From a bacterium ADurb.Bin157 (GTDB taxonomy: Bacteria; Muiribacteriota; Ozemobacteria; Ozemobacterales; Ozemobacteraceae): a DNA stretch of 55,535 nt. A model generated the notes under the pieces. That model made no database searches. It was given only the letters and a program-made list of their open reading frames with translations, and was not told the DNA's origin. Each line of letters begins with the position of its first letter. Position 1 is the first letter of the stretch. Location: contig MWDD01000015.1 in assembly GCA_002070375.1 (NCBI GenBank), positions 1 through 55,535 of the forward strand, given 5' to 3'. The position numbers and the translations under genes were made by a program. Below are positions 1-8,507 of the stretch, piece by piece.

Positions 1-1012
1 TGGCTGTAAACTGGCTTACTTGAACAGAAACTCCCGAAACGCATACTTCGGTAGCCGGTGCTATGGCAACAGATACAGGCTCTGCGGGAACCGGAATTAT
101 TGTAGCTTCTTCTGCTTCGACATGATCAATAACAGAATGAATATCGTTTTGCTCTCTGTTTGAAGGCTGATCAACTTCTTCCCGTTCGGCTTCTTCGTTT
201 AATTCCGGCTTTTCTTGGTTTTCGTGCTTTTTTAATCTAAACGACAAAAGATTGGATAATGTGCTTGGCGCGCCTTTATTCGTGTCATCTGTTTCGGAAG
301 TTTTGTAGGTTTGTGCGATTCGGTTTATTATTGCGCCAAAGAAATCGCCGGTGGTTTTTACGGCACCGATAGTCATTGCAATAAGTGAAAGCAATACTTC
401 CCAAACAAACATTACAAAACGGGTGCTTAAGCTCGCAACAATTAATGTGCCGGCCAGAATATCTTTGTACAGAATATCCAAGGCAAATATTAAAGATGAG
501 GCGAGAGCTGTTGAAAGCAGCAAATAAGTCGGAACACTTCCAAAGTGTGAGGCAAGAGCGGAAAATGTGTAGCCGCCAAGTTTACCGCCTTCAACACCTA
601 AAAGACCGAGTCCTGAAACAACGGCACCTATGCAGCCCGCTATACGCCAGCCCAAGCTTTTAAAGGGCCGCTCCATGAATTTTTGGATCCCTAACATGCC
701 AACAAGACAAGGAATTATATAAACTCCTATCCCGAGATTTACCATGGCGGATTGGACAATTGCAGAGCCTTGAGAAGAGCTCACATAATGCAAGAGCGAT
801 AAAGAGAATGCGCTGCACCCAATCATGATGAGGCCGATTGCTTCGTTTCTTTGTCTGTTGTCGGTTACCAATACTACACATTTGTTGTCCCGTTGCCTTT
901 TGCCGGCTCTTGATTTTTGAGCGGCGTAGGCGGGCTCAATTTTAGTTTTTTTGCCTGATTTAGCTCGTTCTCTAACGGGAGGTTCAGGCAGTAATATTCT
1001 TTTGGTGCTCAT
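1..1012 (-). CDS. ftsK: DNA translocase FtsK/SpoIIIE family, N-terminal part (runs off the left edge)
   Basis: An open frame of 337 codons reads from ATG at 1012 leftward to the window edge without a stop, so only the N-terminal third is present. A short basic N-terminus (about residues 1-45) is followed by four or five hydrophobic segments between about residues 55 and 210, the layout of the FtsK membrane domain that anchors the translocase at the division septum. After that comes a charged, Glu/Ala/Pro/Val-rich linker, as in FtsK. The ATPase motor and gamma domain would lie outside the window. It starts 4 bases after the uppP stop, with a GGGGT ribosome-binding site inside the end of uppP, so the two are probably co-transcribed. 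The identification rests on topology and general likeness, because the diagnostic motor motifs are not visible. Confidence 0.72.
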   Translation of the reverse strand, partial: MSTKRILLPEPPVRERAKSGKKTKIEPAYAAQKSRAGKRQRDNKCVVLVTDNRQRNEAIGLIMIGCSAFSLSLLHYVSSSQGSAIVQSAMVNLGIGVYIIPCLVGMLGIQKFMERPFKSLGWRIAGCIGAVVSGLGLLGVEGGKLGGYTFSALASHFGSVPTYLLLSTALASSLIFALDILYKDILAGTLIVASLSTRFVMFVWEVLLSLIAMTIGAVKTTGDFFGAIINRIAQTYKTSETDDTNKGAPSTLSNLLSFRLKKHENQEKPELNEEAEREEVDQPSNREQNDIHSVIDHVEAEEATIIPVPAEPVSVAIAPATEVCVSGVSVQVSQFTA

Positions 1013-1016
1013 TTTA

Positions 1017-1829
1017 TTACCCCGCAAAATTAATAAAGAAAAGTGCGGTAAGTGAAACCGCGAAAAGATAGTATGCAAAATAAGAAAGTTTTTGTTTTTT
1101 TATGATGTAAGATAAAAAACGTAAAGATAAAAAACCGGTAATCGCTGCGGCTATCATTCCGAGCATAAGAGGCGGCAAGTCGACCGAAGCGGGAATTCCG
1201 GTTTTAAAAACCTTGAGTATATGCAATAAGGTTGCGCCGCCAACGGCAGGTATCATAAGCAAAAAAGAGAAACGGGCCGCGTCTTCACCTTTTAAATTGA
1301 ATAAAAGACCGGCAGCTATAGTTGAACCTGATCTCGAAATACCCGGTGTTACGGCAAGGCCTTGTGCGATGCCCACAATTGCGGCTTTTGCATAGGTTAG
1401 CTCTGTTGCGTTTTTAGCTTTTTCGCTGTTGTGCCGGCTTTTAAACTTTTCGGATATTAAAAGCAGTAAGCCTGTTACGAAAAGAGCAATGGCTACAAGC
1501 GAAGGCGATGAAAACACGGCTTCAAATTTTTTCTCGAAAAATAGTCCGATTATGCCTGTCGGAACGCTTGCTGTAATAATCAATATCCCTAAACGGCGCA
1601 CTTTTGAGTCTTTAAGTCCCGAAACAGTGAAAAAAGGCAGCAAATCAGCCCTAAAATAAAATATAACAGCCAATAAAGTGCCGAAATGAAGCGCTATGTC
1701 TGTAAAAATGTTGGCTTCTAGGTCGTGACTGCCTGTAAAATGCTGAAACAAGGTTAAATGTCCCGAGCTTGAAACGGGCAAAAACTCTGTTAGGCCTTGA
1801 ATTATGCCCTGAATGATGTTGCTAAGCAA
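1017..1829 (-). CDS. uppP: Undecaprenyl-diphosphatase UppP (BacA family)
   Basis: A 270-residue integral membrane protein that dephosphorylates undecaprenyl pyrophosphate to recycle the lipid carrier for peptidoglycan and other envelope polymers. Both family signatures are visible: the N-terminal GLTEFLPVSSSGHL stretch (about residues 11-25) and the second PGISRSGST motif (about residues 162-170). These contain the conserved Glu, Ser/His and Arg residues of the active site. About eight hydrophobic segments and the length match the family. The start is a TTG at 1829, chosen because GGAGG lies 7 bases upstream and the protein then begins directly with the typical first helix. It is the first gene of a uppP-ftsK pair that couples two envelope and division functions. 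Overproduction of this family is known to give bacitracin resistance. Confidence 0.95.
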   Translation of the reverse strand: MLSNIIQGIIQGLTEFLPVSSSGHLTLFQHFTGSHDLEANIFTDIALHFGTLLAVIFYFRADLLPFFTVSGLKDSKVRRLGILIITASVPTGIIGLFFEKKFEAVFSSPSLVAIALFVTGLLLLISEKFKSRHNSEKAKNATELTYAKAAIVGIAQGLAVTPGISRSGSTIAAGLLFNLKGEDAARFSFLLMIPAVGGATLLHILKVFKTGIPASVDLPPLMLGMIAAAITGFLSLRFLSYIIKKQKLSYFAYYLFAVSLTALFFINFAG

Positions 1830-1858
1830 AATTTGCCTCCAATAGCTTTGTCAGAATA

Positions 1859-1888
1859 ATATTATCTATAGGGAACATCGACTGGCAA
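1859..1888 (-). promoter_or_regulatory. Probable sigma-70 promoter of uppP-ftsK
   Basis: On the minus strand TTGCCA (1888-1883) and TAATAT (1864-1859) are separated by 18 bases. They lie about 30 bases upstream of the uppP TTG start and its GGAGG site. The match is by eye. Confidence 0.45.
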
Positions 1889-2054
1889 AGCTCAATATGT
1901 TAGAAAATAATTAAATTACGGTTTTATTGCTGTTTATTTGATATGATTATCAGAATGATCTGTGGCATGTTTTTTATTTTATGATAATCGTATCTTTATG
2001 TTGATATTGCTTCTTGGGGGCTAAAAAATTAATGTCGTTTATGTAAAAAAAACT

Positions 2055-2081
2055 TTGATATGGAGATAATTATGATATAAT
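2055..2081 (+). promoter_or_regulatory. Probable promoter of efp with extended -10
   Basis: A perfect TATAAT at 2076-2081 is preceded by TG one base upstream (TGATATAAT), the extended -10 form that tolerates a poor -35. A TTGATA at 2055-2060 stands 15 bases upstream, shorter than the ideal 17. AGGAG at 2099-2103 is the ribosome-binding site of efp. Confidence 0.6.
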
Positions 2082-2111
2082 CCTGCCGATACTATTTTAG
2101 GAGAATTATAA

Positions 2112-2678
2112 ATGGCTATTACTGCAAACGACTTGAGAAAAGGCATGGTTATTATTTATGAGGGTGAACTGTGTCAGGTTGTTGATATTGAATTTGTGCG
2201 ACCCGGAAACTGGCGCGCGATGGCACAGGCAAAGTTAAAGAACCTTAAGACCGGCTCAACCTTTATGCAGCGATATCAGACTACTGAAAAGGTAGATGAG
2301 GCATCTGTAGAAACGAAGCTGATGCAGTATTTATACGCTTCGGATAATTTTTTGCACTTCATGGATACTAATACTTATGAGCAAATGGAGATGGAATTAG
2401 ATTTGCTTGGCGACCAGACTAAATTTCTGAAAGAACAAATGGAAATTTATGTTAAGTTGCATGACGGCCGTGCTATAGGTGCGGAACTTCCCCCCTCTGT
2501 TGAGCTTGAAGTCATTGAAGCTCCGCCTAACGTGAAGGGAAACTCTGCGAGCAGCAGCACTAAGCCTGTGGTTTGCATGGGCGGTCATGTGGTTAATGTT
2601 CCGATGTTCATAGAGGCGGGCGAAATGATAAGAGTAGATACCAGAACCGGCGATTACCTCGAAAGAGTTAAAAAGTAA
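2112..2678 (+). CDS. efp: Translation elongation factor P
   Basis: A 188-residue protein with the three-domain layout of EF-P: the N-terminal KOW-like domain (about 1-65), then two OB domains ending in the family signature (about residues 174-186, VDTRTGDYLERVK). EF-P binds between the P and E sites and relieves ribosomes stalled at polyproline stretches. The beta3-beta4 loop that reaches the peptidyl-transferase centre reads FVRPGNWRAMAQ. The tip position, modified Lys34 in E. coli or rhamnosylated Arg32 in Pseudomonas, is Asn33 here (codon AAC at 2208-2210), so neither known lysine nor arginine modification chemistry can apply. The gene has its own extended -10 promoter, stands alone, and has a strong AGGAG site. 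Length and all domains look complete. Confidence 0.96.
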   Translation: MAITANDLRKGMVIIYEGELCQVVDIEFVRPGNWRAMAQAKLKNLKTGSTFMQRYQTTEKVDEASVETKLMQYLYASDNFLHFMDTNTYEQMEMELDLLGDQTKFLKEQMEIYVKLHDGRAIGAELPPSVELEVIEAPPNVKGNSASSSTKPVVCMGGHVVNVPMFIEAGEMIRVDTRTGDYLERVKK

Positions 2679-2795
2679 GTTCGTTCTGCTATTATCACCT
2701 TGACAATTCGTGTGTTTGTGAATATAATAATAGGCTTATGTTATCTCTAAAATAGAATGGCTGATATTAACTAGAAATTAAAGGAACTTAATATA

Positions 2796-3911
2796 ATGAG
2801 ATTTACCGGAAAAATAAAAGGGCTACCTTCTATGCTTGCTCTTGGAACATTGATGCTTTTTGCGTCAAATTTTCTAAATACCTCTTTTGGTAATGTTACA
2901 GATAATTGTGGCGGGGCTTTGTTTGCAGCTTCTTCTGTTCCGTCTGTTTATGCAAGCTCTAAATCTGTTTCCGGTTCCGGTAAGTCAGTTACAAAGGAAA
3001 AAATATCTAAAAAACAGTCATCTTATCAAAAAAATGATAAAGCTAAGATGGTAAGAGAAGAAATCCCGGCTGAATGGAACTGGTTTTCTGTTCCTTTGAA
3101 AGTTAGCTATGAATCCGGCCACGCTGAATTAGTTCCGGCTACCGAAGTTAAAATGCCTTCTGTTAAACCTGTCAAGGCAGTTAAGTCCGTTAAGTCCGTT
3201 AAGTCCGTTAAGTCCAATTCCGGCAATGCCCTTTCTCAGCTAAACAGTATCTCTGAGTCTGCTGTGAATACAGACAATACAGAGAAGGTTGCGAAAAAAC
3301 GCACAAATGCTTCTTTTGATTTGGCTTTTGCAAAGATGAGTAAGTTGAAAAGTCAGAGATCAGAAAAAGATAAAAAAATTGTTGCCGGTCTTAGCGCTCA
3401 AGATAAACCCTCAAGCATGGTTTTGATGAGAAAAAAAATAAGAGAGATTTGTCATAAAATTGATAATAAAACCGCCGGTGTTTCAGATATTGCTGATTCT
3501 GCTTGTGTGGTTGTTGCGGCACCTGTTCCGGTTGCGCTTTCTGTTGTGCCCGCCGTGCCTGCTGTGATTGCTCCTCCGAGAGATATGCCTTTCTGTGCTA
3601 AAAATATAGATAATGACAAGCCTGTGCTTTCAGGTGACGATATGTCTTTTGCCGCAGAAATTGCCGCTCCAATCGATCTTGATGAAATAATTGCAATTGA
3701 TGATATGGTTGCAATCGATAGCGCCCCTCCGGCTGCAGGTGTTATAAAAGTTGCCGAGCCTGTGAAGAAAAAAGTTCAGGGCTACAACAGATATGCCCCC
3801 AAGAGACCCGAAAAAATAGAGACTCTCTATAAGGGCCTCGGAGGAGAATACAGTCCCCGAATCAATGAACTTGTAAATGAAAGAAAAGACAAGATTTTCG
3901 GAAAAGATTAA
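2796..3911 (+). CDS. Secreted low-complexity protein of unknown function
   Basis: A 371-residue protein I do not recognise. The N-terminus (basic MRFTGKIKG, then a hydrophobic stretch to about residue 50 with Ala/Ser-rich sequence and AYAS-like cleavage possibilities) looks like a signal peptide, perhaps a long one. The rest is low complexity: Ser/Lys-rich segments, a run of VKS repeats encoded by a 9-bp tandem repeat (residues about 129-140), and a Val/Pro/Ala-rich stretch near residues 232-262. A more ordered basic C-terminus of about 60 residues contains YNRYAPKRPEKIE. It is expressed from its own leader (ribosome-binding site AAAGGAA) and closed by a clear terminator. A cell-envelope or surface role is an inference from composition only. 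Confidence 0.75.
   Translation: MRFTGKIKGLPSMLALGTLMLFASNFLNTSFGNVTDNCGGALFAASSVPSVYASSKSVSGSGKSVTKEKISKKQSSYQKNDKAKMVREEIPAEWNWFSVPLKVSYESGHAELVPATEVKMPSVKPVKAVKSVKSVKSVKSNSGNALSQLNSISESAVNTDNTEKVAKKRTNASFDLAFAKMSKLKSQRSEKDKKIVAGLSAQDKPSSMVLMRKKIREICHKIDNKTAGVSDIADSACVVVAAPVPVALSVVPAVPAVIAPPRDMPFCAKNIDNDKPVLSGDDMSFAAEIAAPIDLDEIIAIDDMVAIDSAPPAAGVIKVAEPVKKKVQGYNRYAPKRPEKIETLYKGLGGEYSPRINELVNERKDKIFGKD
3180..3215 (+). repeat. Four perfect copies of a 9-bp in-frame tandem repeat (GTTAAGTCC)
   Basis: Four identical copies of GTTAAGTCC lie head to tail and encode Val-Lys-Ser four times inside the secreted protein at 2796-3911. The unit is a multiple of three, so copy-number changes by slippage would lengthen or shorten the protein without shifting the frame. 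Confidence 0.95.
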
Positions 3912-3941
3912 ATAGTAAATTGAATAAGAAAAAAATGAGCG

Positions 3942-3974
3942 AGCCCCTTAAAATAGGGGCTTGTTTTGTTTTTT
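3942..3974 (+). terminator. Rho-independent terminator after the secreted protein gene
   Basis: AGCCCCT (3942-3948) pairs with AGGGGCT (3955-3961) around a 6-base loop, followed by a T-rich tail (TGTTTTGTTTTTT). It lies 30 bases after the stop at 3911 and separates this gene from the oad operon. Confidence 0.88.
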
Positions 3975-4023
3975 AGCGACAAATGTGTTATCATGTGTAA
4001 CCGTAATAGAACAGGAGGCTTAG

Positions 4024-4224
4024 ATGCTCACGAACGCAACAATAATCATGATCATTGGAATGATAATAGTTTATCTTTTCCTTTTTATCATGATTGGTTT
4101 AATGAATTTAATTTCATTTGTTTTGAGTTATTTTCCCGAGGAAAAGCCGGTACTAGTAAATGCCGCTTCTTCTGAGTTAGAAGAAATTGCAGCAGCAATA
4201 GCTATTGCAAAGAGAAAGATATGA
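4024..4224 (+). CDS. oadG: Oxaloacetate decarboxylase gamma subunit family (OadG-like)
   Basis: A 66-residue protein with a single long N-terminal membrane helix (residues about 5-38), followed by a short acidic/Ala-rich cytoplasmic tail. This is the layout of the gamma subunit that anchors the carboxyltransferase to the membrane beta subunit in sodium-pumping decarboxylases. Sequence similarity in this family is weak, so the call relies on size, topology (GMIIVYLFLFIMIGLMNLIS) and position immediately upstream of oadA and oadB. AGGAGG lies 7 bases before ATG 4024. The stop codon (4222-4224) touches the ribosome-binding site of oadA, so translation is likely coupled. First gene of the operon oadG-oadA-oadB. 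Confidence 0.82.
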   Translation: MLTNATIIMIIGMIIVYLFLFIMIGLMNLISFVLSYFPEEKPVLVNAASSELEEIAAAIAIAKRKI

Positions 4225-4237
4225 GGTAAATAGAAAT

Positions 4238-6046
4238 ATGCCAAAGAAAAAACTTATTAAGGTAATGGACACCTCTTTCAGAGATGGTTTTCAGTCTGTG
4301 TTCGGCGCACGCGTATTAACTAAAGATTTTTTGCCTGCCGTTGAAGCCGCAAGGGCTGCGGGGGTAAGGTATTTTGAATCCGGCGGCGGTGCCAGATTTC
4401 AGTCTTTGTATTTTTATTGCAATGAAGACGCTTTCGAGATGATGGATACTTTCAGAGCGACTGTTGGCCCGGATGTAGAATTACAGACTCTCTCTAGGGG
4501 CGTTAACGTTGTTGGGCTTGACTCTCAGAGCAGTGATGTAATCGAATTGCATGCCCGGTTGTTTAAAAAACATGGCGTAAGCACGATCAGAAACTTTGAC
4601 GCTTTAAATGATGTTAATAATCTTATCTATAGCGGAAAATGTATCGTGGATGCCGGTTTGCACCATCAGGTGGTTGTTTCGATGATGGAACTCCCTCCCG
4701 GCTGTGAAGGAGCTCATACCGCTGAATTTTACATGGGCGTATTAAAGAAAATTCTTGATGCCAATATTAAATTTGATTCAATTTGCTTTAAAGACGCTTC
4801 GGGTACTTCTTGCCCAAGCAAAGTATTTGAAACAATAAAATCTGCCCGAAAATTACTCGGGGAAGACATGCATATTGTTTTCCACAGCCATGAAACTGCC
4901 GGTAACGGCGTGGTATCTTATAAAGCCGCCCTGGAAGCCGGAGCTTCCGGTCTTGATCTGGCCATGTCGCCCGTATCGGGCGGCACTTGTCAGCCTGATA
5001 TCATGACAATGTGGCACGTTTTGCGCGGAACAGAGTTTGACCTCGGCGTCGATATAGTTAAAATTTATGAAGCAGAAAAGGTCTTCCAAGAATGTATGAA
5101 AGATTATTTCATGCCTCCCGAATCAAGAGCTGTTGATCCTTCAATTATATTTTCGCCAATGCCCGGCGGAGCCTTAACTGCAAATACTCAAATGATGAGA
5201 GATAACGGTATTCTCGATAAGTTCCCCCGGGTAATTGATGCAATGAGTGAAGTAGTGAGAAAAGGCGGGTTCGGTACTTCGGTTACGCCTGTTTCTCAAT
5301 TCTATTTCCAACAGGCATTTAATAACGTTATGTTCGGCCCCTGGAAAAAAATTGCAGAAGGTTACGGTAAAATGGTGCTTGGCTATTTCGGAAAAACTCC
5401 GGTTGAACCGGACGCAGAAGTAATTAAAATTTCTGCCGAGCAGCTGAAGTTAGAACCAACTACAAAAACTGTTCTTGAGATTAATGACGCTGACCCCAAA
5501 AAAGGTCTTAAGGTTGCAAGACAAAAGCTAGAAGAAAATAAACTGCCTGTTACAGATGAAAATCTGTTTATCGCAGCCACCTGCCAAGACAAAGGTATTG
5601 CTTTTCTTAAGGGTGAAGCAAAGCTTATGGTCAGAAAAAACGAACCCGAAAAACCAAAAGAAATTATAACGAAGAGCACCGGAGTTAATGTTACTCTCAA
5701 CGGAAAAAATTATGCGGTTACTCTCGACGGTAATAAAGCTATCGTTAACGGAAAAACTTACGATTTTGATGTCGCTGCGTTAACAGGAGCACCTGCTTCT
5801 GCGCCTGATGCACAGACTCAATCAACCGGAAAAATTACCGATGTTGTTGCGCCGTTGCCGGGAGTGCTCGTTAAAATGAACGTTAAAGAAGGCGACCCCG
5901 TAAGCAAAGAAACCGTTTTGTTTATTCTGGAAGCGATGAAAATGGAAACAGAAATTAAATCGCCGGTTTCCGGCAAAATTAATAAAATTGCCATACCTCA
6001 GGGAGACCAAGTAGTTGCAGGACAAACCGTATTAACGGTTTCTTGA
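4238..6046 (+). CDS. oadA: Oxaloacetate decarboxylase alpha subunit / pyruvate carboxylase subunit B-like, biotinylated
   Basis: About 602 residues. The N-terminal carboxyltransferase TIM barrel (about 1-290) has the metal-site motif HSHETAG and a FKDASGT segment supplying the lysine that is carboxylated in this family. A conserved carboxyltransferase domain follows (about 290-460), then a linker and a C-terminal biotinyl domain (about 530-602) with the biotin-attachment site EAMKME. It transfers the carboxyl group of oxaloacetate (or a related acid) to biotin for decarboxylation by the beta subunit. I start it at ATG 4238: GAGGT lies 9 bases upstream, and MPKKKLIKVMDTSFRDG begins as the family does. 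An upstream ATG at 4205 would overlap oadG and lacks a site. The signature usually read RDAHQS is RDGFQS here, and the usual KDMAG is KDASG. This is a divergent branch, so substrate is less certain than class. Confidence 0.9.
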   Translation: MPKKKLIKVMDTSFRDGFQSVFGARVLTKDFLPAVEAARAAGVRYFESGGGARFQSLYFYCNEDAFEMMDTFRATVGPDVELQTLSRGVNVVGLDSQSSDVIELHARLFKKHGVSTIRNFDALNDVNNLIYSGKCIVDAGLHHQVVVSMMELPPGCEGAHTAEFYMGVLKKILDANIKFDSICFKDASGTSCPSKVFETIKSARKLLGEDMHIVFHSHETAGNGVVSYKAALEAGASGLDLAMSPVSGGTCQPDIMTMWHVLRGTEFDLGVDIVKIYEAEKVFQECMKDYFMPPESRAVDPSIIFSPMPGGALTANTQMMRDNGILDKFPRVIDAMSEVVRKGGFGTSVTPVSQFYFQQAFNNVMFGPWKKIAEGYGKMVLGYFGKTPVEPDAEVIKISAEQLKLEPTTKTVLEINDADPKKGLKVARQKLEENKLPVTDENLFIAATCQDKGIAFLKGEAKLMVRKNEPEKPKEIITKSTGVNVTLNGKNYAVTLDGNKAIVNGKTYDFDVAALTGAPASAPDAQTQSTGKITDVVAPLPGVLVKMNVKEGDPVSKETVLFILEAMKMETEIKSPVSGKINKIAIPQGDQVVAGQTVLTVS

Positions 6047-6064
6047 TAATATTAGGAGAAAAAT

Positions 6065-7270
6065 ATGAGTATTTCCGGCGTGGCAGAAGGAGCTATTGCG
6101 GCTATACCTTCAGTAGCCACTGAAACAATGAACTTATCAGAATCTCTTGGCAAATTATGGCAGTCTACCGGGCTGTATAATTTTGAACTTGGCCAGGTCA
6201 TTATGATAATTGTCGGGTTAGTGTTGCTTTATTTGGCAATCAGTAAGGAATTTGAACCCTTATTGCTTTTGCCCATCGGTTTTGGGGGTATTTTGTCGAA
6301 TATTCCTGTGGCAAATATTGCCGGCCCTGACGGTTTTTTAGGTATGATATACGGTTTCGGAATTGAAACCGGTTTGTTTCCTATTCTGATCTTTATGGGC
6401 GTTGGTGCCATGACTGATTTCGGTCCTTTGATTGCGAATCCGAGAACTGCTTTGCTGGGCGCAGCTGCTCAGTTCGGTATTTTTGGCACTTTGCTGGGTG
6501 CGGTAGCTTTATCGGATATTGCAAATCTTGGATTTACGCTTAAAGATGCCGGCGCAATCGCTATTATCGGCGGTGCCGACGGTCCTACGGCGATTTTCTT
6601 GGCTTCAAAGTTGTCTCCGGCTCTATTGGGTGCGATAGCGGTAGCTGCATATTCTTATATGGCATTGGTTCCGATTATTCAGCCCCCTATTATGAGAGCT
6701 CTTACAACAGAAGATGAAAGAAAAATTCAAATGCAGCAACTTAGAGTTGTAGGCAAGCGTGAGAAAATCATTTTCCCAATTTCTGTTTTATTGCTTTGCG
6801 CAGTATTGTTGCCCGATGCAACCCCGCTTATAGGTGCTCTGATGTTTGGTAATCTGATAAAGGAATCCGGTGTAACCGACCGTCTTTCTAAGACTCTTCA
6901 AAATGAGTTAATTAATATTGTTACTATTCTATTGGGGCTTTCTGTAGGTTCAAAGTTGTCGGCCGATAAATTCTTGCAATCCCAAACTCTCGGAATCGTT
7001 GTTCTCGGTCTTTTGGCATTCTGTGTCGGCTCTGCAGCAGGCATAATAATGGCAAAGATCATGAATGTATTCTCTAAGGACAAGATTAACCCTCTGATAG
7101 GTTCTGCAGGTGTTTCTGCTGTTCCTATGGCCGCAAGAGTTTCAAATAAAATCGGTTTGGAATACAACAGCCAGAACTTTTTGCTCATGCACGCCATGGG
7201 CCCTAATGTTTCGGGTGTAATCGGTTCAGCTGTGGCTGCGGGTGTTCTTCTCTCAATTCTCGGCGGCTGA
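6065..7270 (+). CDS. oadB: Sodium-ion-translocating decarboxylase beta subunit
   Basis: A 401-residue polytopic membrane protein of the OadB/MmdB/GcdB family, which decarboxylates carboxybiotin and couples this to Na+ export. The family signatures are intact: [10 protein letters not shown] (about residues 169-178), containing the membrane aspartate needed for Na+ transport, and the C-terminal segments [16 protein letters not shown] and [16 protein letters not shown] with their conserved Asn and Ser. Ten or so hydrophobic segments and the length agree with the family. There is an N-terminal extension of about 35 residues before the first helix. It starts 18 bases after oadA with TTAGGAG as ribosome-binding site and ends at a strong terminator. 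With oadG and oadA it makes a complete primary sodium pump, which would let the cell conserve energy from a fermentation intermediate. Confidence 0.96.
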   Translation: MSISGVAEGAIAAIPSVATETMNLSESLGKLWQSTGLYNFELGQVIMIIVGLVLLYLAISKEFEPLLLLPIGFGGILSNIPVANIAGPDGFLGMIYGFGIETGLFPILIFMGVGAMTDFGPLIANPRTALLGAAAQFGIFGTLLGAVALSDIANLGFTLKDAGAIAIIGGADGPTAIFLASKLSPALLGAIAVAAYSYMALVPIIQPPIMRALTTEDERKIQMQQLRVVGKREKIIFPISVLLLCAVLLPDATPLIGALMFGNLIKESGVTDRLSKTLQNELINIVTILLGLSVGSKLSADKFLQSQTLGIVVLGLLAFCVGSAAGIIMAKIMNVFSKDKINPLIGSAGVSAVPMAARVSNKIGLEYNSQNFLLMHAMGPNVSGVIGSAVAAGVLLSILGG

Positions 7271-7285
7271 TCTTATTTGTTTTTT

Positions 7286-7319
7286 AAGCTCCGTTCTAAT
7301 ATTGAACGGAGCTTTTTTA
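7286..7319 (+). terminator. Rho-independent terminator of the oad operon
   Basis: An 11-bp perfect stem (AAGCTCCGTTC 7286-7296 with GAACGGAGCTT 7304-7314) with a 7-base loop is followed by five T and AT. It begins 15 bases after the oadB stop. Confidence 0.93.
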
Positions 7320-7339
7320 TTAATATTCAGGAGGGACTT

Positions 7340-8263
7340 ATGATTGTTGAATTTCCTAATTCTCAGTCAAAATCATATTTTAATGATTTGTTAAAATTGG
7401 GCGAATACATCGAAAACACTTCTCGAAGCGGAAATGAAAACGATTTTATCAAATGGCCCAATAAAATTTGGAAATTGTATGAGAAAAATATGCATTTGGG
7501 CTTTTTAAGCTTTATTGAAACCCAAGCACCCAATGATGGATTTTTGGTTTTGCAATGGTATAATTCCGGTATTTTCGTAAAGTTTGGCAACAAAATTGTA
7601 GGTTTTGACATTTTGCCTGTGCCCAGGTATTACGGTTGGCCCGATGAAAAGGAGCTGACTGAATTAATAGCTTCAAATATTGTTTCTCTTTTTATTACGC
7701 ATGATCACAGAGATCATTGCGACCCTTTGCTTATAAAAGCTTGTTATGATCGCCATATCCCTGTTTATATGCATGAAAAACAGGCATCAGATTTTACCGG
7801 GGTTTTTCCGATGGGTGATGATTGTACTATTAATTTCGGTAATTTTACTGTAACTTCTCAAAAAGCGTGCCATGTATGGAGAAATAATATTTCGGATGTA
7901 AACTTATGTTATTTTACGGTAAGTTCTGCTAATGATTTTAACTTCGTATTCTTCGGAGATGCCGATTATACAAAGGTGTCACGGGAACTTTCAAAAGCTG
8001 CGGATTTAGTTTTTATTACGTGGCGCAATCCAAATTCTAAGTATGAAGATCGAAACCCTGATCAAATTGGAAATACTTTTGATGCTATAAAACTAATGAC
8101 ATACATATTTAAGCCTAAAAGAATCGTTTTAGAGCATTATGGCGAATTTGATCACATCTATAAGGGGTTTGGCGCCGGTTTTGACCACGCTATAAATCTG
8201 ATAAATAACTTAGAAATTGCAACAAGCATATACATGCCCGGCGAGCAGTTTGCTTTAATTTAA
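7340..8263 (+). CDS. Metallo-beta-lactamase-fold hydrolase
   Basis: About 307 residues from ATG 7340, chosen because CAGGAGG lies 7 bases upstream. A longer frame from 7277 would have to start before and read through the oad terminator. The metal-binding signature THDHRDHCD (about residues 116-124) supplies the HxHxDH ligands. Later elements are a His after SQKA (CHVW), FFGDADYTK as the bridging Asp strand, and VLEHYGEFDH near the C-terminus as the last histidine region. The first 80 residues do not resemble the core and may form a separate helical domain. The layout resembles UlaG/L-ascorbate-6-phosphate-lactonase-like or RNase Z-like hydrolases of the superfamily, but the substrate cannot be told. 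It stands between the oad terminator and the tRNA gene. Confidence 0.8.
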   Translation: MIVEFPNSQSKSYFNDLLKLGEYIENTSRSGNENDFIKWPNKIWKLYEKNMHLGFLSFIETQAPNDGFLVLQWYNSGIFVKFGNKIVGFDILPVPRYYGWPDEKELTELIASNIVSLFITHDHRDHCDPLLIKACYDRHIPVYMHEKQASDFTGVFPMGDDCTINFGNFTVTSQKACHVWRNNISDVNLCYFTVSSANDFNFVFFGDADYTKVSRELSKAADLVFITWRNPNSKYEDRNPDQIGNTFDAIKLMTYIFKPKRIVLEHYGEFDHIYKGFGAGFDHAINLINNLEIATSIYMPGEQFALI

Positions 8264-8319
8264 ATACTCATGATTTCTGTTGATTTTTTTTCAATTCAGA
8301 GTTAATATCACCTCATAAT

Positions 8320-8392
8320 GGGGCTGTAGCTCAGTTGGGAGAGCGCGACATTCGCATTGTCGAGGCCGTCGGTTCGATCCCGATCAGCTCCA
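8320..8392 (+). tRNA. tRNA-Ala, anticodon CGC
   Basis: A 73-base cloverleaf. The acceptor stem is GGGGCTG/CAGCTCC with the G3:U70 wobble that identifies alanine tRNAs. The D arm is GCTC/GAGC. The anticodon stem CGACA/TGTCG encloses loop TTCGCAT with anticodon CGC (reads GCG). The T arm is GTCGG/CCGAT with loop TTCGATC. The discriminator base is A. CCA is not encoded; a T-run follows directly and may serve as terminator. Confidence 0.97.
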
Positions 8393-8507
8393 CTTTTTTT
8401 TATCTGCTATTTGTTGAGTTTTAGATAAAATATGTAGAATAAAATTGCATATTAAATTAGCCTTGAGTTTTGATTTGTGTTAGACTTTTTTTGTGGAGGT
8501 GTGGCTC

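Noticed and set aside
385..881. Short frames on both strands near the left edge
   Set aside because: They lie within the partial ftsK frame (1-1012, minus), which is open over its whole length and has the FtsK membrane-domain topology.
3180..3215. CRISPR-like direct repeats
   Set aside because: The units are 9 bp, contiguous, without spacers, and encode a repeated peptide in frame.
3966..4175. A 69-codon plus-strand frame overlapping oadG
   Set aside because: It has no ribosome-binding site and reads out of frame through the oadG coding sequence, whose start has AGGAGG and whose product has the expected single helix.
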